Positions 9,839-18,726 of a stretch of 64,000 nucleotides of DNA are shown in pieces. The notes under the pieces were generated by a model, which saw only the letters and a list, made by a program, of their open reading frames with translations, did not search any database and was not told the DNA's origin. How positions within the stretch are numbered: the stretch's first letter is position 1; every line of letters begins with the position of its first letter. The position numbers and the translations under genes are program-made. The stretch comes from Bradyrhizobium sp. CB2312 (lineage in GTDB: Bacteria; Pseudomonadota; Alphaproteobacteria; Rhizobiales; Xanthobacteraceae): contig NZ_CP121668.1 in NCBI RefSeq assembly GCF_029714425.1, positions 5,787,501-5,851,500 on the forward strand. Direction: 5' to 3'.

Positions 9839-12058
9839 ATGAACATTGCCGGCGACCTTCGGCCCCTCGTTAGCTTGGCAGACAGTGGCTTGGATGCCCA
9901 GACGAAGTCGTTGCTCCAATTGCGTGACTTCCTCCGTCGCGAGTGGCGTCTCATCGCTTTCGTGACGATTTTGTCATCAGCGCTTGGAGCCACTTATGTC
10001 GGATTCGCCCCGCGCAAATTCACTGCGCAGACGGACATGTTCGTAGACACCAAAGGTATCACGGCGCCCCAGTCTGAAACCTCACAGGAGACCCGTGGTG
10101 TCGACGACTCGATCGTCGAAAGCGAGATTGAGACCACAAAATCGGAAAAGGTCGGCAAGTCCGTCATACGCCGGTTGCATCTCACCGAGGACCCTGAATT
10201 TGTCAGATCTGGCCACGGACTCTTCGGCCGCGCTGCCGGACTATTTGGACTGGCTAAGAAGTCTGATGAGCGCCTCTCCTCTGCCGAGCTGGAGCGTCGA
10301 GCACTTGCAACCCTCAATGACAATCTACGTGTTACGAGGTTGGGCCGCAGTTATGTCGAACAGATAGCCTATACTTCCTTGGATCCAGACAAGGCTGCGC
10401 GAATTGCAAACGCATTCGCCGAGGCTTACATAGATTATCGGCTGCAGGCCAAGTATGAGGCCACGCGTCGCGCGAGCGCTTGGCTGGAAGAACGGATCAG
10501 CGAGCTTCGCCAGCAGGCAAGCAACGCCTACAAGGCGGTTCAAGATTTCAAGGCCGAGAATGGCATCATCATCGGAGTAGAAGGGAAGCTCGCGAGCGAG
10601 GTTGAGCTTGACCAACTGGGCGTGGCGCTCGCAAAAGCCCGCGCCGATACGAGCCAAGCGCGGGCCAAGCTGGATCGGATACAGCTCATACTTGAACAGC
10701 GCCCGGAGAAAGAGAACTTCGCCATTCCCGATCCGGTTGTTACGGACGCTCTTAACAGCCAAGTCATCACCAAGCTTCGGCAGAAATTCCTTGAGAATCA
10801 AAACAGGCAAGCCGAATGGAGTGTCCGGTACGGACCCGACCACGAGGCAGTGAAGAATCTGCGTTCGGAAATGGCGGCGCTGCAACGTTCGATTTGGGAC
10901 GAAATTTCGCGTATCGCGGAGAGCTATAAAAGCGAGCTGCAGATCGCGAAGTCCCAGGAAGAGGCCATCGATAAGCGAATGCTCGAGATCTTCCAACAGT
11001 CTGGATCAACACGGCAGGCGCAGGTCAGGCTCCGCGAACTGGAGACTGGAGCAAATACCTATCGCGGAATTTACGAAGCTTTCTTGTCACGGTTTACGCA
11101 GTCGGTTCAACAGCAATCATTCCCGTCGACGGAGGCCCGCGTAGTTACCGAGGCCTCGGCTCCGAGTAAGCCGAGCTCGCCAAAGGTAGGAATCACTTTG
11201 GCTTTCGCCGTGATGTGCGGATTGGGGCTTGGCGCGCTGAGTGCCATAGCCCGCGAGCAGTTCATGCATCGTCGGGTGCATACGCGTGATCAGCTTGAAA
11301 CGCTGTTGGGGACGAGCTGCCTCGCCGCTTTTCCTCAGCTATCCAGACTCAAAGCTAGATTGCGCGGTAGGTCCTCAGCGTTTCGCCAAATCAACGAGGC
11401 GCCTCCTTTCTCGGCTACCGCTGAGGCGCTACGCTATATCAAGGTTGCGATTGACCTTTATCCCGGCGAGGCCAAGGTCATCGGCATCACTTCAGCGCTC
11501 CCCGGCGAGGGCAAGACGACGGTCGCGGCTGCGGTTGCAGCTTTCCTGGCAAAGACCGGGGCGCGCACACTCGTCATTGACTCCGACTTGCGCAGTCCTG
11601 CTCTGTCGCAAACGCTTGGTTATATCGATGAACGCGGGTTGCAGAAGATGGCCGCAGAGGGCTTGGCATTGGCCGACGTCGTCATCCCTGATCCCAACTT
11701 CAAATTCGACGTAATACCGTCCCCTGCTACCGCGAGGCCCTCGAACAGCTCCGACGTTCTCAGTGCGCCTTCGATCAGGAAAGAACTGGAAAGGGCCCGT
11801 CAAGACTACGATTATATCCTATGCGATCTGCCGCCGATCCTGCCGATCGTTGACGTAAAGGCCGTCGCGGGACTGTTCGACGCGTTTATCATGGTGGTGG
11901 AATGGGGTAACTCGACCGATGAGGTCCTCAAAGCCGTTCGTTCATCGCCTCTGCTTTCGGAGCGACTGGTTGGCGCGGTCCTGAACAAGACTGACGAGAC
12001 CTTTATGCGTCGCTTTGAGGGCTATTCCGATCGGCGGTACGCCTACTACACGAAATAG
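9839..12058 (+). CDS. exoP: ExoP/Wzc-type polysaccharide co-polymerase with BY-kinase domain
   Basis: The protein controls chain length and export of the polysaccharide. Residues 29-60 hold the first membrane helix of the Wzz domain. A long periplasmic coiled-coil region (about 200-410) follows, then a second helix near 450-470. The cytoplasmic bacterial tyrosine kinase domain has Walker A SALPGEGKTT (about 550), Walker A' LVIDSDLR (about 577) and Walker B ILCDLPP (about 659). The C-terminus is a Tyr-rich tail ending RRYAYYTK, the usual autophosphorylation cluster. At 739 residues it has the full length of the fused Wzc/ExoP form. No outer-membrane Wza/ExoF-type partner is in the window. Confidence 0.93.
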   Translation: MNIAGDLRPLVSLADSGLDAQTKSLLQLRDFLRREWRLIAFVTILSSALGATYVGFAPRKFTAQTDMFVDTKGITAPQSETSQETRGVDDSIVESEIETTKSEKVGKSVIRRLHLTEDPEFVRSGHGLFGRAAGLFGLAKKSDERLSSAELERRALATLNDNLRVTRLGRSYVEQIAYTSLDPDKAARIANAFAEAYIDYRLQAKYEATRRASAWLEERISELRQQASNAYKAVQDFKAENGIIIGVEGKLASEVELDQLGVALAKARADTSQARAKLDRIQLILEQRPEKENFAIPDPVVTDALNSQVITKLRQKFLENQNRQAEWSVRYGPDHEAVKNLRSEMAALQRSIWDEISRIAESYKSELQIAKSQEEAIDKRMLEIFQQSGSTRQAQVRLRELETGANTYRGIYEAFLSRFTQSVQQQSFPSTEARVVTEASAPSKPSSPKVGITLAFAVMCGLGLGALSAIAREQFMHRRVHTRDQLETLLGTSCLAAFPQLSRLKARLRGRSSAFRQINEAPPFSATAEALRYIKVAIDLYPGEAKVIGITSALPGEGKTTVAAAVAAFLAKTGARTLVIDSDLRSPALSQTLGYIDERGLQKMAAEGLALADVVIPDPNFKFDVIPSPATARPSNSSDVLSAPSIRKELERARQDYDYILCDLPPILPIVDVKAVAGLFDAFIMVVEWGNSTDEVLKAVRSSPLLSERLVGAVLNKTDETFMRRFEGYSDRRYAYYTK

Positions 12059-12103
12059 CCCACAGCGCCGAAACGTTGGTCACAACCTCAAGCTAAAAAA
12101 AGC

Positions 12104-12151
12104 GCGGCTGCTGCTAAAACTTTAACCTTGCGTTAACCGATCGGCAGCCGC
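12104..12151. repeat. Inverted repeat downstream of exoP
   Basis: GCGGCTGC (12104-12111) and GCAGCCGC (12144-12151) are perfect complements separated by 32 bases that contain the TTAA box. It could form a loose hairpin after the exoP stop or a protein-binding dyad. There is no T-run after it, so an intrinsic terminator is unlikely. Confidence 0.4.
12122..12136. promoter_or_regulatory. Candidate CtrA-binding box (TTAA-N7-TTAA)
   Basis: TTAACCTTGCGTTAA is an exact match to the full CtrA consensus TTAA-N7-TTAA of alphaproteobacteria, and the second half continues as TTAACC. It lies about 100 bp upstream of the priming sugar transferase start at 12238, in the only sizeable gap between exoP and that gene. 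CtrA control is inference; the match is seen directly. Confidence 0.5.
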
Positions 12152-12237
12152 AAGCTTCGCATTGCACAACACGAGGAAGAAAATCTCAAGCTGTCTATTT
12201 TCAAGAGTTCATAAGTTCTGCTTGATGGAGTACCGCA

Positions 12238-12927
12238 ATGGCCGATTTGGTCGATACTCGCGGAAAGCTGTCTTTTATCGTCGAGACGCCTCATCCGGCG
12301 GAAACGGTGAAGTGCCCCACAGGTTCAGCAACGAAGAGAGTGCTGGACGTTATACTAGCAATTTTCGGTGTGCTGCTGTTATCCCCCCTATTCTTGATCT
12401 GCTACACAGCCACAGTACTTTCTTCGCCAGGTCCAGCACTTTTCCGCCACCGGCGGGTCGGTTTCAATGGCGAGACTTTCGCTTGCTTAAAATTTCGCAC
12501 TATGGTCCCGGATGCGGCCGAACGACTGCAGCGATTATTGGACTCTGATGCTGCCGCCGCTGCTGAATGGAACGCCGCTCGCAAACTGCGTTGCGATCCT
12601 CGGGTAACGGCCATCGGCGCATTGATGCGGAAATCCAGCCTCGACGAATTACCCCAATTGTTTAACGTTTTACGCGGCGATATGAGCATCGTCGGACCGC
12701 GGCCAGTGACCGAAGAAGAACTGGTTCGCTATGAGCACAATGTCGGTGCCTATCTTTCATGCCGGCCAGGCATTACCGGACTCTGGCAAGTGAGCGGTCG
12801 CAGTACCACCACGTATGGTAGGCGTGTGGCGTGTGACACCTATTACGCCAGAAACTGGTCCATAGTACTCGACACCAAGATCATGCTCGCAACAATACCG
12901 GCCCTGTTCGAGGATGGAGCTTACTGA
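12238..12927 (+). CDS. exoY: ExoY-type undecaprenyl-phosphate sugar-1-phosphate transferase
   Basis: This is the initiating enzyme of repeat-unit assembly; it transfers a sugar-1-phosphate to undecaprenyl phosphate at the inner membrane. One N-terminal hydrophobic segment (about residues 36-60) is followed by the bacterial sugar transferase core. Family motifs are KFRTM, SSLDELPQLFNVL, SIVGPRP and PGITGLWQVSGR, and the C-terminus is short (229 residues), as in ExoY/WbaP-core proteins. ATG 12238 has GGAG 9 bases upstream. It is preceded by a candidate CtrA box and an inverted repeat, suggesting separate transcription from exoP. Galactose is the substrate of S. meliloti ExoY; here the sugar is not known. 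Confidence 0.92.
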   Translation: MADLVDTRGKLSFIVETPHPAETVKCPTGSATKRVLDVILAIFGVLLLSPLFLICYTATVLSSPGPALFRHRRVGFNGETFACLKFRTMVPDAAERLQRLLDSDAAAAAEWNAARKLRCDPRVTAIGALMRKSSLDELPQLFNVLRGDMSIVGPRPVTEEELVRYEHNVGAYLSCRPGITGLWQVSGRSTTTYGRRVACDTYYARNWSIVLDTKIMLATIPALFEDGAY

Positions 12928-12978
12928 CTCCGCGCTTCGAACGGTATTCGATGGGACTGGACGAGGATCGGAGAACAG

Positions 12979-13203
12979 ATGAGCGCAAATCCTCCAACCT
13001 CTATAGATCCGGCGATCTTCGAAGCCGTTTGCGCTCAATGCGAAACTCTGGCCGTCACATTTCAACGCGCCGAGGGTGCGCTCGATAGCGCGCCAGTCTT
13101 TTGCAGCAACTGCGGCCGTTTGCGCGGTCTAATGGGAAGCATCAGACAAATGGCTCATGAATCCGCGGCTCCCCACTCTTCTGGTCTTCTGAACCAGCCC
13201 TAG
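12979..13203 (+). CDS. Small CxxC-CxxC protein
   Basis: This 74-residue protein has two cysteine pairs, CAQC and CSNC, about 24 residues apart, the spacing of a small zinc ribbon. It has no signal peptide or membrane segment. A CGGAG ribosome binding site precedes ATG 12979, 51 bp after exoY, so it may be cotranscribed. Its stop codon overlaps that of the convergent FAD oxidoreductase gene. I do not recognise a family and propose no function. Confidence 0.6.
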   Translation: MSANPPTSIDPAIFEAVCAQCETLAVTFQRAEGALDSAPVFCSNCGRLRGLMGSIRQMAHESAAPHSSGLLNQP

Positions 13204-14522
13204 CTGGAGCTCTCAGCCGATCGGCGCTGAAGTGCGGCTTCCGCCTTCAAGGTCGAATCCCGAGCCGTCGGTTGATAGTCAAAGCTGCCTTGGCGTCCGA
13301 TGGACTCAATTCCGAGTTTAGCGAGGACATCCATCGCGTGCTTGGCGTTCTCATCAGCGTTCTCAGTGTAAATCGGATAGGCGTTAGAAAGCAGGTGAGA
13401 GCCCTCCAGGCGAAGGTCACCCGAAAACAGTCGATTGGCTTTTGTATGCTCTCTGAAGTCGCGGTCCGCCGCGCCAGCGTCCTGAGCAACATGCTCAGCA
13501 TTGAGTTCTACTGAGAAGAATTCGCGTCCGCCGCACTTGCCGTAGAAATCGGAGTGCATCGTGAGGCGTTTCCACGCGCCCTTGCTCGAAAAGTTATACA
13601 AGATCGATTGCTTGAATCCGCGTTGACCCGAATAGCTGTAAAAGAGGCTCATCAGTGTAACCGTTTTAAGCTCTCGTTGCGCCTCTAGACCGCATAGGGC
13701 CTGAATCTGAAATAGAGGGATGGTCGACACCAGACGCCCCCCGACAATCCGGCGGTCCCCCACGGCTATCGAAAACCTTCCATCATGTCTCTCAAGACGG
13801 CCCATCTTCACGCCCAAGAGAAAGCGCGCGCCCTGAGCCTCAAGCCGCTCCCTTGCCTTGTGATAGAGATATGAAAACCCCTCCCGCGGTCGAGCGAGTT
13901 GTTGATTGGGCGGCGACGGGGGAGCTGGCGAAACGCATCGCCGAAGGAGGTTGCGGAGACGTGCGTGCTCCCGGATCCAGAGCATCCTCTTCTCCGCAAA
14001 CTTGGCGTCCACTTTGTCGGCTGGAAAACCATAAAATCGATCCAGATAGTAACCCAGCCCCGAGCGCATCAACATCCTCGAGCCGATCCAGAAGGTCGCG
14101 AAGTCTTCCGCGCTGCGTATGCGACGACGAGACAGACGGGCCACGATAACGGAACCAAAAATCAAAATCCATTCGAGCGGACCAGCTCGCAACAGGTCAT
14201 CTGCGACGGACAGCGGGTAGCGAGTCACAAATCCCTGTGGTGTCAGACGGCCCCACGATGGGCTAATCGGGATATAGAGCGACAGCAGTTCCGGAAAGTG
14301 CGTCAACAGAGGCGAGTCGTCCTGGAAGATGAAGCTACCCACATCGAAGGTATATTCTCCGAGGCTGCAGTCGATGTGATTGCCGCCGAGCCAAGAGTAC
14401 TCATCGATGACCAGCACGCTCCGTGCGCCCTGACGCTGCAAAATTGAGGCAGCAACCAGGCCGCTAATTCCAGCTCCCAGAACGACCGCATCAAACCGCT
14501 CAGAGTCGGAGCTATCAGTCAT
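13200..14522 (-). CDS. FAD-dependent oxidoreductase, amine oxidase/UDP-galactopyranose mutase-like fold
   Basis: The N-terminal FAD-binding Rossmann motif is VVLGAGISGLVAA (residues about 13-25), with a following GGNHID segment of the kind seen in NAD(P)-binding_8 proteins. A middle region (FYGFPADKVDAKFAEKRM) resembles protoporphyrinogen oxidase and amine oxidase relatives found in polysaccharide loci. The frame is open from 14594, but ATG 14522 gives the usual short N-terminus before the Rossmann fold. It is convergent with the EPS genes and overlaps the small CxxC gene stop by a few bases. The reaction is unknown; a sugar mutase or desaturase role in polysaccharide synthesis is possible. 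Confidence 0.75.
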   Translation of the reverse strand: MTDSSDSERFDAVVLGAGISGLVAASILQRQGARSVLVIDEYSWLGGNHIDCSLGEYTFDVGSFIFQDDSPLLTHFPELLSLYIPISPSWGRLTPQGFVTRYPLSVADDLLRAGPLEWILIFGSVIVARLSRRRIRSAEDFATFWIGSRMLMRSGLGYYLDRFYGFPADKVDAKFAEKRMLWIREHARLRNLLRRCVSPAPPSPPNQQLARPREGFSYLYHKARERLEAQGARFLLGVKMGRLERHDGRFSIAVGDRRIVGGRLVSTIPLFQIQALCGLEAQRELKTVTLMSLFYSYSGQRGFKQSILYNFSSKGAWKRLTMHSDFYGKCGGREFFSVELNAEHVAQDAGAADRDFREHTKANRLFSGDLRLEGSHLLSNAYPIYTENADENAKHAMDVLAKLGIESIGRQGSFDYQPTARDSTLKAEAALQRRSAESSS

Positions 14523-14594
14523 CAGAGTGACATGTTCAAAAAAACATCCCCAAATCAACCTAGTAAACCCCACTTCGAGAACAACAGCCAGCAT

Positions 14595-15118
14595 AATGTA
14601 ATTCCCAAGGATACGGCATAGAACTGACGGCCAGCCTCGATGACGAGCAAACTTCGTCTCGTCGCCAGCGCATGTTCAAGGCAGCCCGGACCTCTCCGTT
14701 CATGAAAGCTTAGACGACCCAGCCGGGCAGCGAGCCTGCCAATTCGACCGTTTCCTAAGCGGTGACAACAGCGGATTTGACAAGCTGCGAGTACATCAAT
14801 TTCGACAGGCGTAGAGAGCTCCGCAAGATGCCGACGGAAATCCCCATCAGTGCGCAATGACTGTCCGGTCGGGGCGATCGAAGGAAGCTGCTCGTTGCGG
14901 GTGGCGGCGGAAGCCTGGGCCGCTGCCAGGGAGTGGCTCAATTTTGTGCATTGAGCGCCTACGATATCGCCTAGCGTCTTCGAGAGAGCGAATGCACTCT
15001 ATTCCAATTTGAAGATGCAGACTTGAGGCGGACGTTGGCTATCACGCGGCGTCCATTCAATTGCTCGATGCGGACATTTGTCACGGGCGCTTAATCGGGC
15101 GGAATATTGAGGTCTTGA
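14595..15118. other. Intergenic region before the acyltransferase gene
   Basis: About 520 bp without a supported gene. A minus-strand frame (14555-14941) has no recognisable domain or ribosome binding site and is probably chance. The region separates the divergent oxidoreductase and acyltransferase genes, so promoters for both are expected here, but I cannot point to them. Confidence 0.35.
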
Positions 15119-16165
15119 TTGACGGAAGAGAGGTTTGAAGTGCTGGATGCGCTCCGTGGCTTCGCCGCCATAGGCGTCGTGCTCTTTCACCTTTCGATCG
15201 TCGGTACACCGCAGTTGGCACCTCATGGTTATCTGGCGGTGGATTTTTTCTTCATGCTTAGCGGGTTTGTGCTTTCGCACTCCTATGCGGTGCGTCTTCA
15301 GTCCCGCAGGCTAACAGTCAGCAGCTTCCTTCAACTTCGCATGAAGAGGTTATTGCCGCTCAGCCTGTTAGGACTCTTGTTGGGAACTGGGTATTTCTTG
15401 GTTCGATTGGCGATGCAGAAATATTCGCAGTACGCACTTTCTGACATTCTCGCCGGGACAGCCTTCAACGCGGCTTTGCTGCCTAAGCCCTGGGTAAGTC
15501 AGGCTCCTACAGACACGACATTTCCCACCAACACTCCGATGTGGTCATTGTCATTTGAAATCGCCGTAAACGTGCTTTGGGCGGCGCTGATATCAAGGGT
15601 AACTACAAAGTGCGCTTGGGTGATCACTGCTGTCACTGGCGGACTACTTACCCTAATGATCCTCAAAAACGGCACCGCCGATCTCGGGGCCACATGGACG
15701 ACGTTTTTCGGAGGTGCCGTACGCACCCTATTCGGCTTCTTTGTCGGCGTCCTGGTCTGGCATTATCGCCCCAGACCATTCCTATCAACATTCCCGCTTT
15801 TGCCGATGATCCTTCTGCTTGCGACGGTCTTTTGCTTTCCGATCCGTAGTTCTGTGCTCGATGCTGTTTCGATCGTCCTTATCTTTCCACTTCTTATGTG
15901 TCTGTCCGTCGCGTGCCATCACCGGCGAAAGCAGCGTCTCCTGAGCGAGTTAGGCCGCCTTTCGTATCCACTCTACGTCGTTCACGCTCCAATTCTCATG
16001 TCGACGGTCGGTTTGCTGAAGGCCATTCATCTTGAGCAGACGGCTTCTTGTTACCTCTTCGCGCTAGTACCAATTTGCATTCTGGTGGCGATCGGTCTGG
16101 ACAAGTATTACGATCGCCCGATCGCATCGGTTCTTGGAAAACAAAGAGTCCGATCCGCGTTGTAG
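15119..16165 (+). CDS. Membrane O-acyltransferase, acyltransferase-3/OafA family (ExoZ-like)
   Basis: This integral membrane protein of about 345 residues has roughly ten helices. It opens with the family signature (EVLDALRGFAAIGVVLFH) and has a second conserved block GYLAVDFFFMLSGFVLSHSY. Members move acetyl or other acyl groups onto exported polysaccharides; ExoZ of S. meliloti acetylates succinoglycan. Two starts are possible: TTG 15119 with GAGG upstream, or GTG 15140 preceded by the strong purine run GGAAGAGAGG. The GTG may well be the true start. The gene stands apart at the right end of the locus and probably decorates the EPS made by it. Confidence 0.85.
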   Translation: MTEERFEVLDALRGFAAIGVVLFHLSIVGTPQLAPHGYLAVDFFFMLSGFVLSHSYAVRLQSRRLTVSSFLQLRMKRLLPLSLLGLLLGTGYFLVRLAMQKYSQYALSDILAGTAFNAALLPKPWVSQAPTDTTFPTNTPMWSLSFEIAVNVLWAALISRVTTKCAWVITAVTGGLLTLMILKNGTADLGATWTTFFGGAVRTLFGFFVGVLVWHYRPRPFLSTFPLLPMILLLATVFCFPIRSSVLDAVSIVLIFPLLMCLSVACHHRRKQRLLSELGRLSYPLYVVHAPILMSTVGLLKAIHLEQTASCYLFALVPICILVAIGLDKYYDRPIASVLGKQRVRSAL

Positions 16166-16197
16166 CTTCAGAGCTGCGAGTGTCCCCGGCCAGAGCT

Positions 16198-16242
16198 CGG
16201 ATACGAGCGATCGACCCTTTCGGATACGAGCGATCGACCCTT
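16198..16242. repeat. Tandem direct repeat, two 22-bp units
   Basis: CGGATACGAGCGATCGACCCTT occurs at 16198-16219 and again at 16221-16242, with one base between the units. It lies just after the acyltransferase stop. It may be a recent slippage duplication; no function is visible. Confidence 0.7.
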
Positions 16243-16466
16243 ATCACAGACCCGAGGCGGCTCAACCCGACCTCACGAGATCTGCTCACATTGGCTGTGA
16301 TGTGATGAAATTTGTCTTGATCTCCCGGTGCACACGTCGTGCACACGCCGCCTTCTAACTAATTGAAAGACTTGAACTCCGCTCCAATCAAGCTTGAGCT
16401 AGCTCCAGCAACCGAGGTCCAACCTGGGCATTCGTCGCACGATCATAGTGCTTCGTGTACTTACTA

Positions 16467-16845
16467 TTAGGAGCGCCTTGATAGTCCGCCAAATGTCGTC
16501 GTTCTGGACGCCATGACCTCGATACCTTGACGTTGATGCCTGTGCTTTCCGGTATCAAACCGACACGAGATCTCCGTTTCCGCGGCGCGCTTGATCGCGT
16601 CGATCACGCTGAGGGTTTTCAGCCCTTCGCTCCCACTCACCACAGGGTCCGCCGTACCGCGGATGACCCCGCAGAAATTTGCGATCTGCATGCTCAACGG
16701 GTCTGCTTTCTCGTAGCTCAGCTGCTCACGCTCAATCGGCGCCACCAGCTGGCCTTGCTCGGGTGATGCTACAAATCGAGTTGCGGAACAGCCAGCGATG
16801 TCCTTGTGCCGCTAATCTGGTAACGCTCGGATTTTAGTGAGTGCA
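16467..16845 (-). pseudogene. Remnant of a Gfo/Idh/MocA-family oxidoreductase (C-terminal part)
   Basis: The minus strand encodes the C-terminal tail of a Gfo/Idh/MocA dehydrogenase (DPLSMQIANFCGVIRG, then EGLKTLSVIDAIKRAAET). Upstream, SGTRTSLAVPQLDL continues the same protein. It is interrupted by a TAG where Trp is expected and by a single-base frameshift before PIEREQLSYEK. The catalytic and NAD-binding N-terminal domain is gone. This marks the start of the degraded zone to the right of the EPS locus. Confidence 0.75.
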
Positions 16846-17087
16846 CGCCCGTACTCGGGGCTACCAGTGCCGTGCTTTGAACCGGAGGACAACAGAATCA
16901 GTTAGCTTTGTCGCCCCACGCCCCGCCCGAGCCCTGCATCCTGCTCGCAATTGTGCATGGTCAGGCAGTCGACAAGAGCCTTTGCGACGGCGCATGAAAG
17001 AAGTGCATGCGTACCGGCATCTACATCGGACCGGAAAGCGGCACGAACCACGGTCAGGCCGAGGGAGCGCCTCCCACTGGGGCGGCC
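16846..17087. other. Gap without recognisable gene
   Basis: Overlapping Arg-rich frames occur on both strands, but none has a ribosome binding site or a domain. I see nothing supportable. Confidence 0.35.
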
Positions 17088-17333
17088 TTACTCTGGATCG
17101 ATCCTGTAAACGTCGCCCGGAATGAGGTCTAGTTCCTCGAATGACCTTTGCTGGCTTTCCGTAAGGACCACTGGAACAACTTGCGCCGTCCAGCCTTCGG
17201 GGACGGCGGCGAGTACCAGCGTCAGCGCCTGGCGAGGCTTGGCTAAGGCGAGCCATGTCTGCTTCGTCGGTGGCGCATCGTCTGAGGCCACCTCAACAAT
17301 GGTGAACGAATTGCCGAACGACTCCGCCATCAT
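17088..17333 (-). CDS. Conserved-looking small hypothetical protein
   Basis: This 81-residue soluble acidic protein has a balanced composition and ends GDVYRIDPE. A mixed alpha/beta pattern (TLVLAAVPEGWTAQVVPVVLT) suggests a real folded protein rather than a shadow frame. It has no known motif. It is the first of a series of small minus-strand genes reaching to 18726. Confidence 0.55.
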   Translation of the reverse strand: MMAESFGNSFTIVEVASDDAPPTKQTWLALAKPRQALTLVLAAVPEGWTAQVVPVVLTESQQRSFEELDLIPGDVYRIDPE

Positions 17334-17356
17334 TGGCTAACGCGGACGCGTTGTTG

Positions 17357-17551
17357 CTAGTTGCTGTTTGTGGGCAGTCGAACAGGGCCAGCTATCAACC
17401 GATATGTAGGTACCCAAGCGGTGTTCCACGATTCCATAGTCGCGCCGCAAACCGAGCAGTCGAAGCTCGCGATTTCCCGCGAAGGGGCCATCGCCTCGGA
17501 GCGGCTGTAGACAGCTCCGCATTGGCAAGTTCGGTGATGAGGCTCGGACAT
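17357..17551 (-). CDS. Small zinc-ribbon protein
   Basis: About 64 residues from the internal ATG at 17551 (MSEPHHRTCQCG). Two cysteine pairs, CQC and CSVC, are spaced as in a zinc ribbon, followed by GATMESWNTAWVPTYRL. Proteins of this kind are familiar to me from Bradyrhizobium genomes, where they have no assigned function. The frame is open further upstream to 17587, but the conserved part begins at MSEP. Confidence 0.65.
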   Translation of the reverse strand: MSEPHHRTCQCGAVYSRSEAMAPSREIASFDCSVCGATMESWNTAWVPTYRLIAGPVRLPTNSN

Positions 17552-17633
17552 GCCCCGTTTATGCGCCTGAAAATCAAAGCTGGCCAACGGTTTTCGGACC
17601 CGACCGCAGGGTCGAGCCCCCGCGGGGCCGGAT

Positions 17634-17973
17634 AAAGTTTTGATCTAGGTCAACTGACTTCGGCGACCGCAAGCCGGGGGAGCTGAGCCAATCGTTGATG
17701 TGCGCGCCGGTTTCCACGAGCCTGGCTTGCCTAAGCATTGCTTCGCGCTCGGCGCCTGCCGAAACTATTCAGCCATTGCTTTGAGTTTTTGCGGCCTGCT
17801 CGGCCATGCGTTCCTGGAGGGGTCTGCTTCCCCCTGATGCGGCGCCGGGTCGCGCGCGCCCTCGAACCTTGTTGAAGACAACTCCGCGCGAAGAGGCATT
17901 GTAATTGCGAACTGGCGCACCGATGAGCGCCGCTCAATGTGTTTGTAGTAAGTGGACGGCGGCGCGGCCCCTT
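17634..17973. other. Gap without recognisable gene
   Basis: 340 bp with no supported frame. A GC-rich self-complementary patch near 17605-17630 could fold. Nothing else is seen. Confidence 0.35.
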
Positions 17974-18216
17974 CTAATCGTCCACTTCGAAGAGACGGGA
18001 ATTCGCGGCGACTTCTGCCCACAACTGCTCCATCATCGCCTTCACTTCGTGGGGCCGATAGTCTTCGCCACTCGGGAGCACGTTTCCAAGTTGATTTGGA
18101 TTTATGGTTCCAACGTATGGCGCGCCCGGATGCGGAGTATACGCAGCCCCGGTTGGCAAGTTGACAATACCCTTGGGCGCAATCTTAAACTGGTCTCGTC
18201 GAACCGGGGTGGACAT
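17974..18216 (-). CDS. Small hypothetical protein
   Basis: About 80 residues from ATG 18216 (MSTPVRRDQFKIAPKG), Pro- and Gly-rich in the middle, with an acidic C-terminal helix (HEVKAMMEQLWAEVAANSRLFEVDD). The composition fits a real rhizobial small protein. It lies just after the next minus-strand gene and overlaps its end if the longer start at 18252 is used. No function is proposed. Confidence 0.6.
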   Translation of the reverse strand: MSTPVRRDQFKIAPKGIVNLPTGAAYTPHPGAPYVGTINPNQLGNVLPSGEDYRPHEVKAMMEQLWAEVAANSRLFEVDD

Positions 18217-18230
18217 TCCGCGGCCCGCGC

Positions 18231-18479
18231 TCAGTTCACCCATCGCTGCCATTCGGCAACGACGGTGGGGTGATTGATCGCCGCGCGGAACTCCTCTGTC
18301 GTCAATTCGCGGAGCGTGAGATTGCGCTCCACCATCATGAGATGGCCGCAGCAGTCGCAGACGGTGAAGTTTATCGACACTGTCTCAAGGTCAGGCATGC
18401 TATCGATCGGCTTGATCCCATCAAGCACGGTATCGCAGCATGGGCAGGGCCTTGGACTTATTAGGACAACCTTTGCCAT
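18231..18479 (-). CDS. Small CxCC/CDCC zinc-ribbon protein
   Basis: An 82-residue protein starting MAKVVLISPRP, with cysteine clusters CPCC and CDCCG about 26 residues apart, indicating a zinc-binding ribbon, followed by an alpha-helical tail. It sits in tandem with the small genes on either side. Function unknown. Confidence 0.65.
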   Translation of the reverse strand: MAKVVLISPRPCPCCDTVLDGIKPIDSMPDLETVSINFTVCDCCGHLMMVERNLTLRELTTEEFRAAINHPTVVAEWQRWVN

Positions 18480-18519
18480 ACCGGCCTCGCTCGCCTGCTT
18501 GGCGCGACCTTGAGTGTCG

Positions 18520-18726
18520 CTAAGAAGGACGAGCGTGTCGCGCTGATTTTTTGGGCAGAGAATGCCGCGCCATCACGTCGCCGATGGATACCAATGTGGA
18601 AGCTGCGGCAAGAAGCTGCTTCTCAGCCTCGGACCAAAATGTATCCATCCGTCCCGCCGGCTCCCCGACCTCTGTCCAGAGATGATATGCTCGAACGCGG
18701 ATTTCTTCTTCGCTTAGACCAGCCAT
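18520..18726 (-). CDS. DUF2934-domain small protein
   Basis: Starting at ATG 18726 (MAGLSEEEIRVRAYHLW), with AAAGGAG just upstream. The segment EEEIRVRAYHLWTEVGEPAGRMDTFWSEAEKQL is the DUF2934 signature, a short two-helix domain common in rhizobia. The frame stays open upstream to 18840 but that part is not family-like. Function unknown. Confidence 0.75.
   Translation of the reverse strand: MAGLSEEEIRVRAYHLWTEVGEPAGRMDTFWSEAEKQLLAAASTLVSIGDVMARHSLPKKSARHARPS

Noticed and set aside
9122..9919. Minus-strand open frame of 265 codons across the exoP upstream gap
   Set aside because: Mostly antisense to the GT4 gene, with no ribosome binding site or domain.
16328..16348. Repeated GTGCAC palindromes (GTGCACACGTCGTGCACAC)
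   Set aside because: Short, and not next to any intact gene start; likely chance in GC-rich DNA.
17590..17640. GC-rich foldable patch considered as a tRNA or small RNA
   Set aside because: It has a T-loop-like GGGTCGAGCCCC, but no anticodon or acceptor arm could be built.
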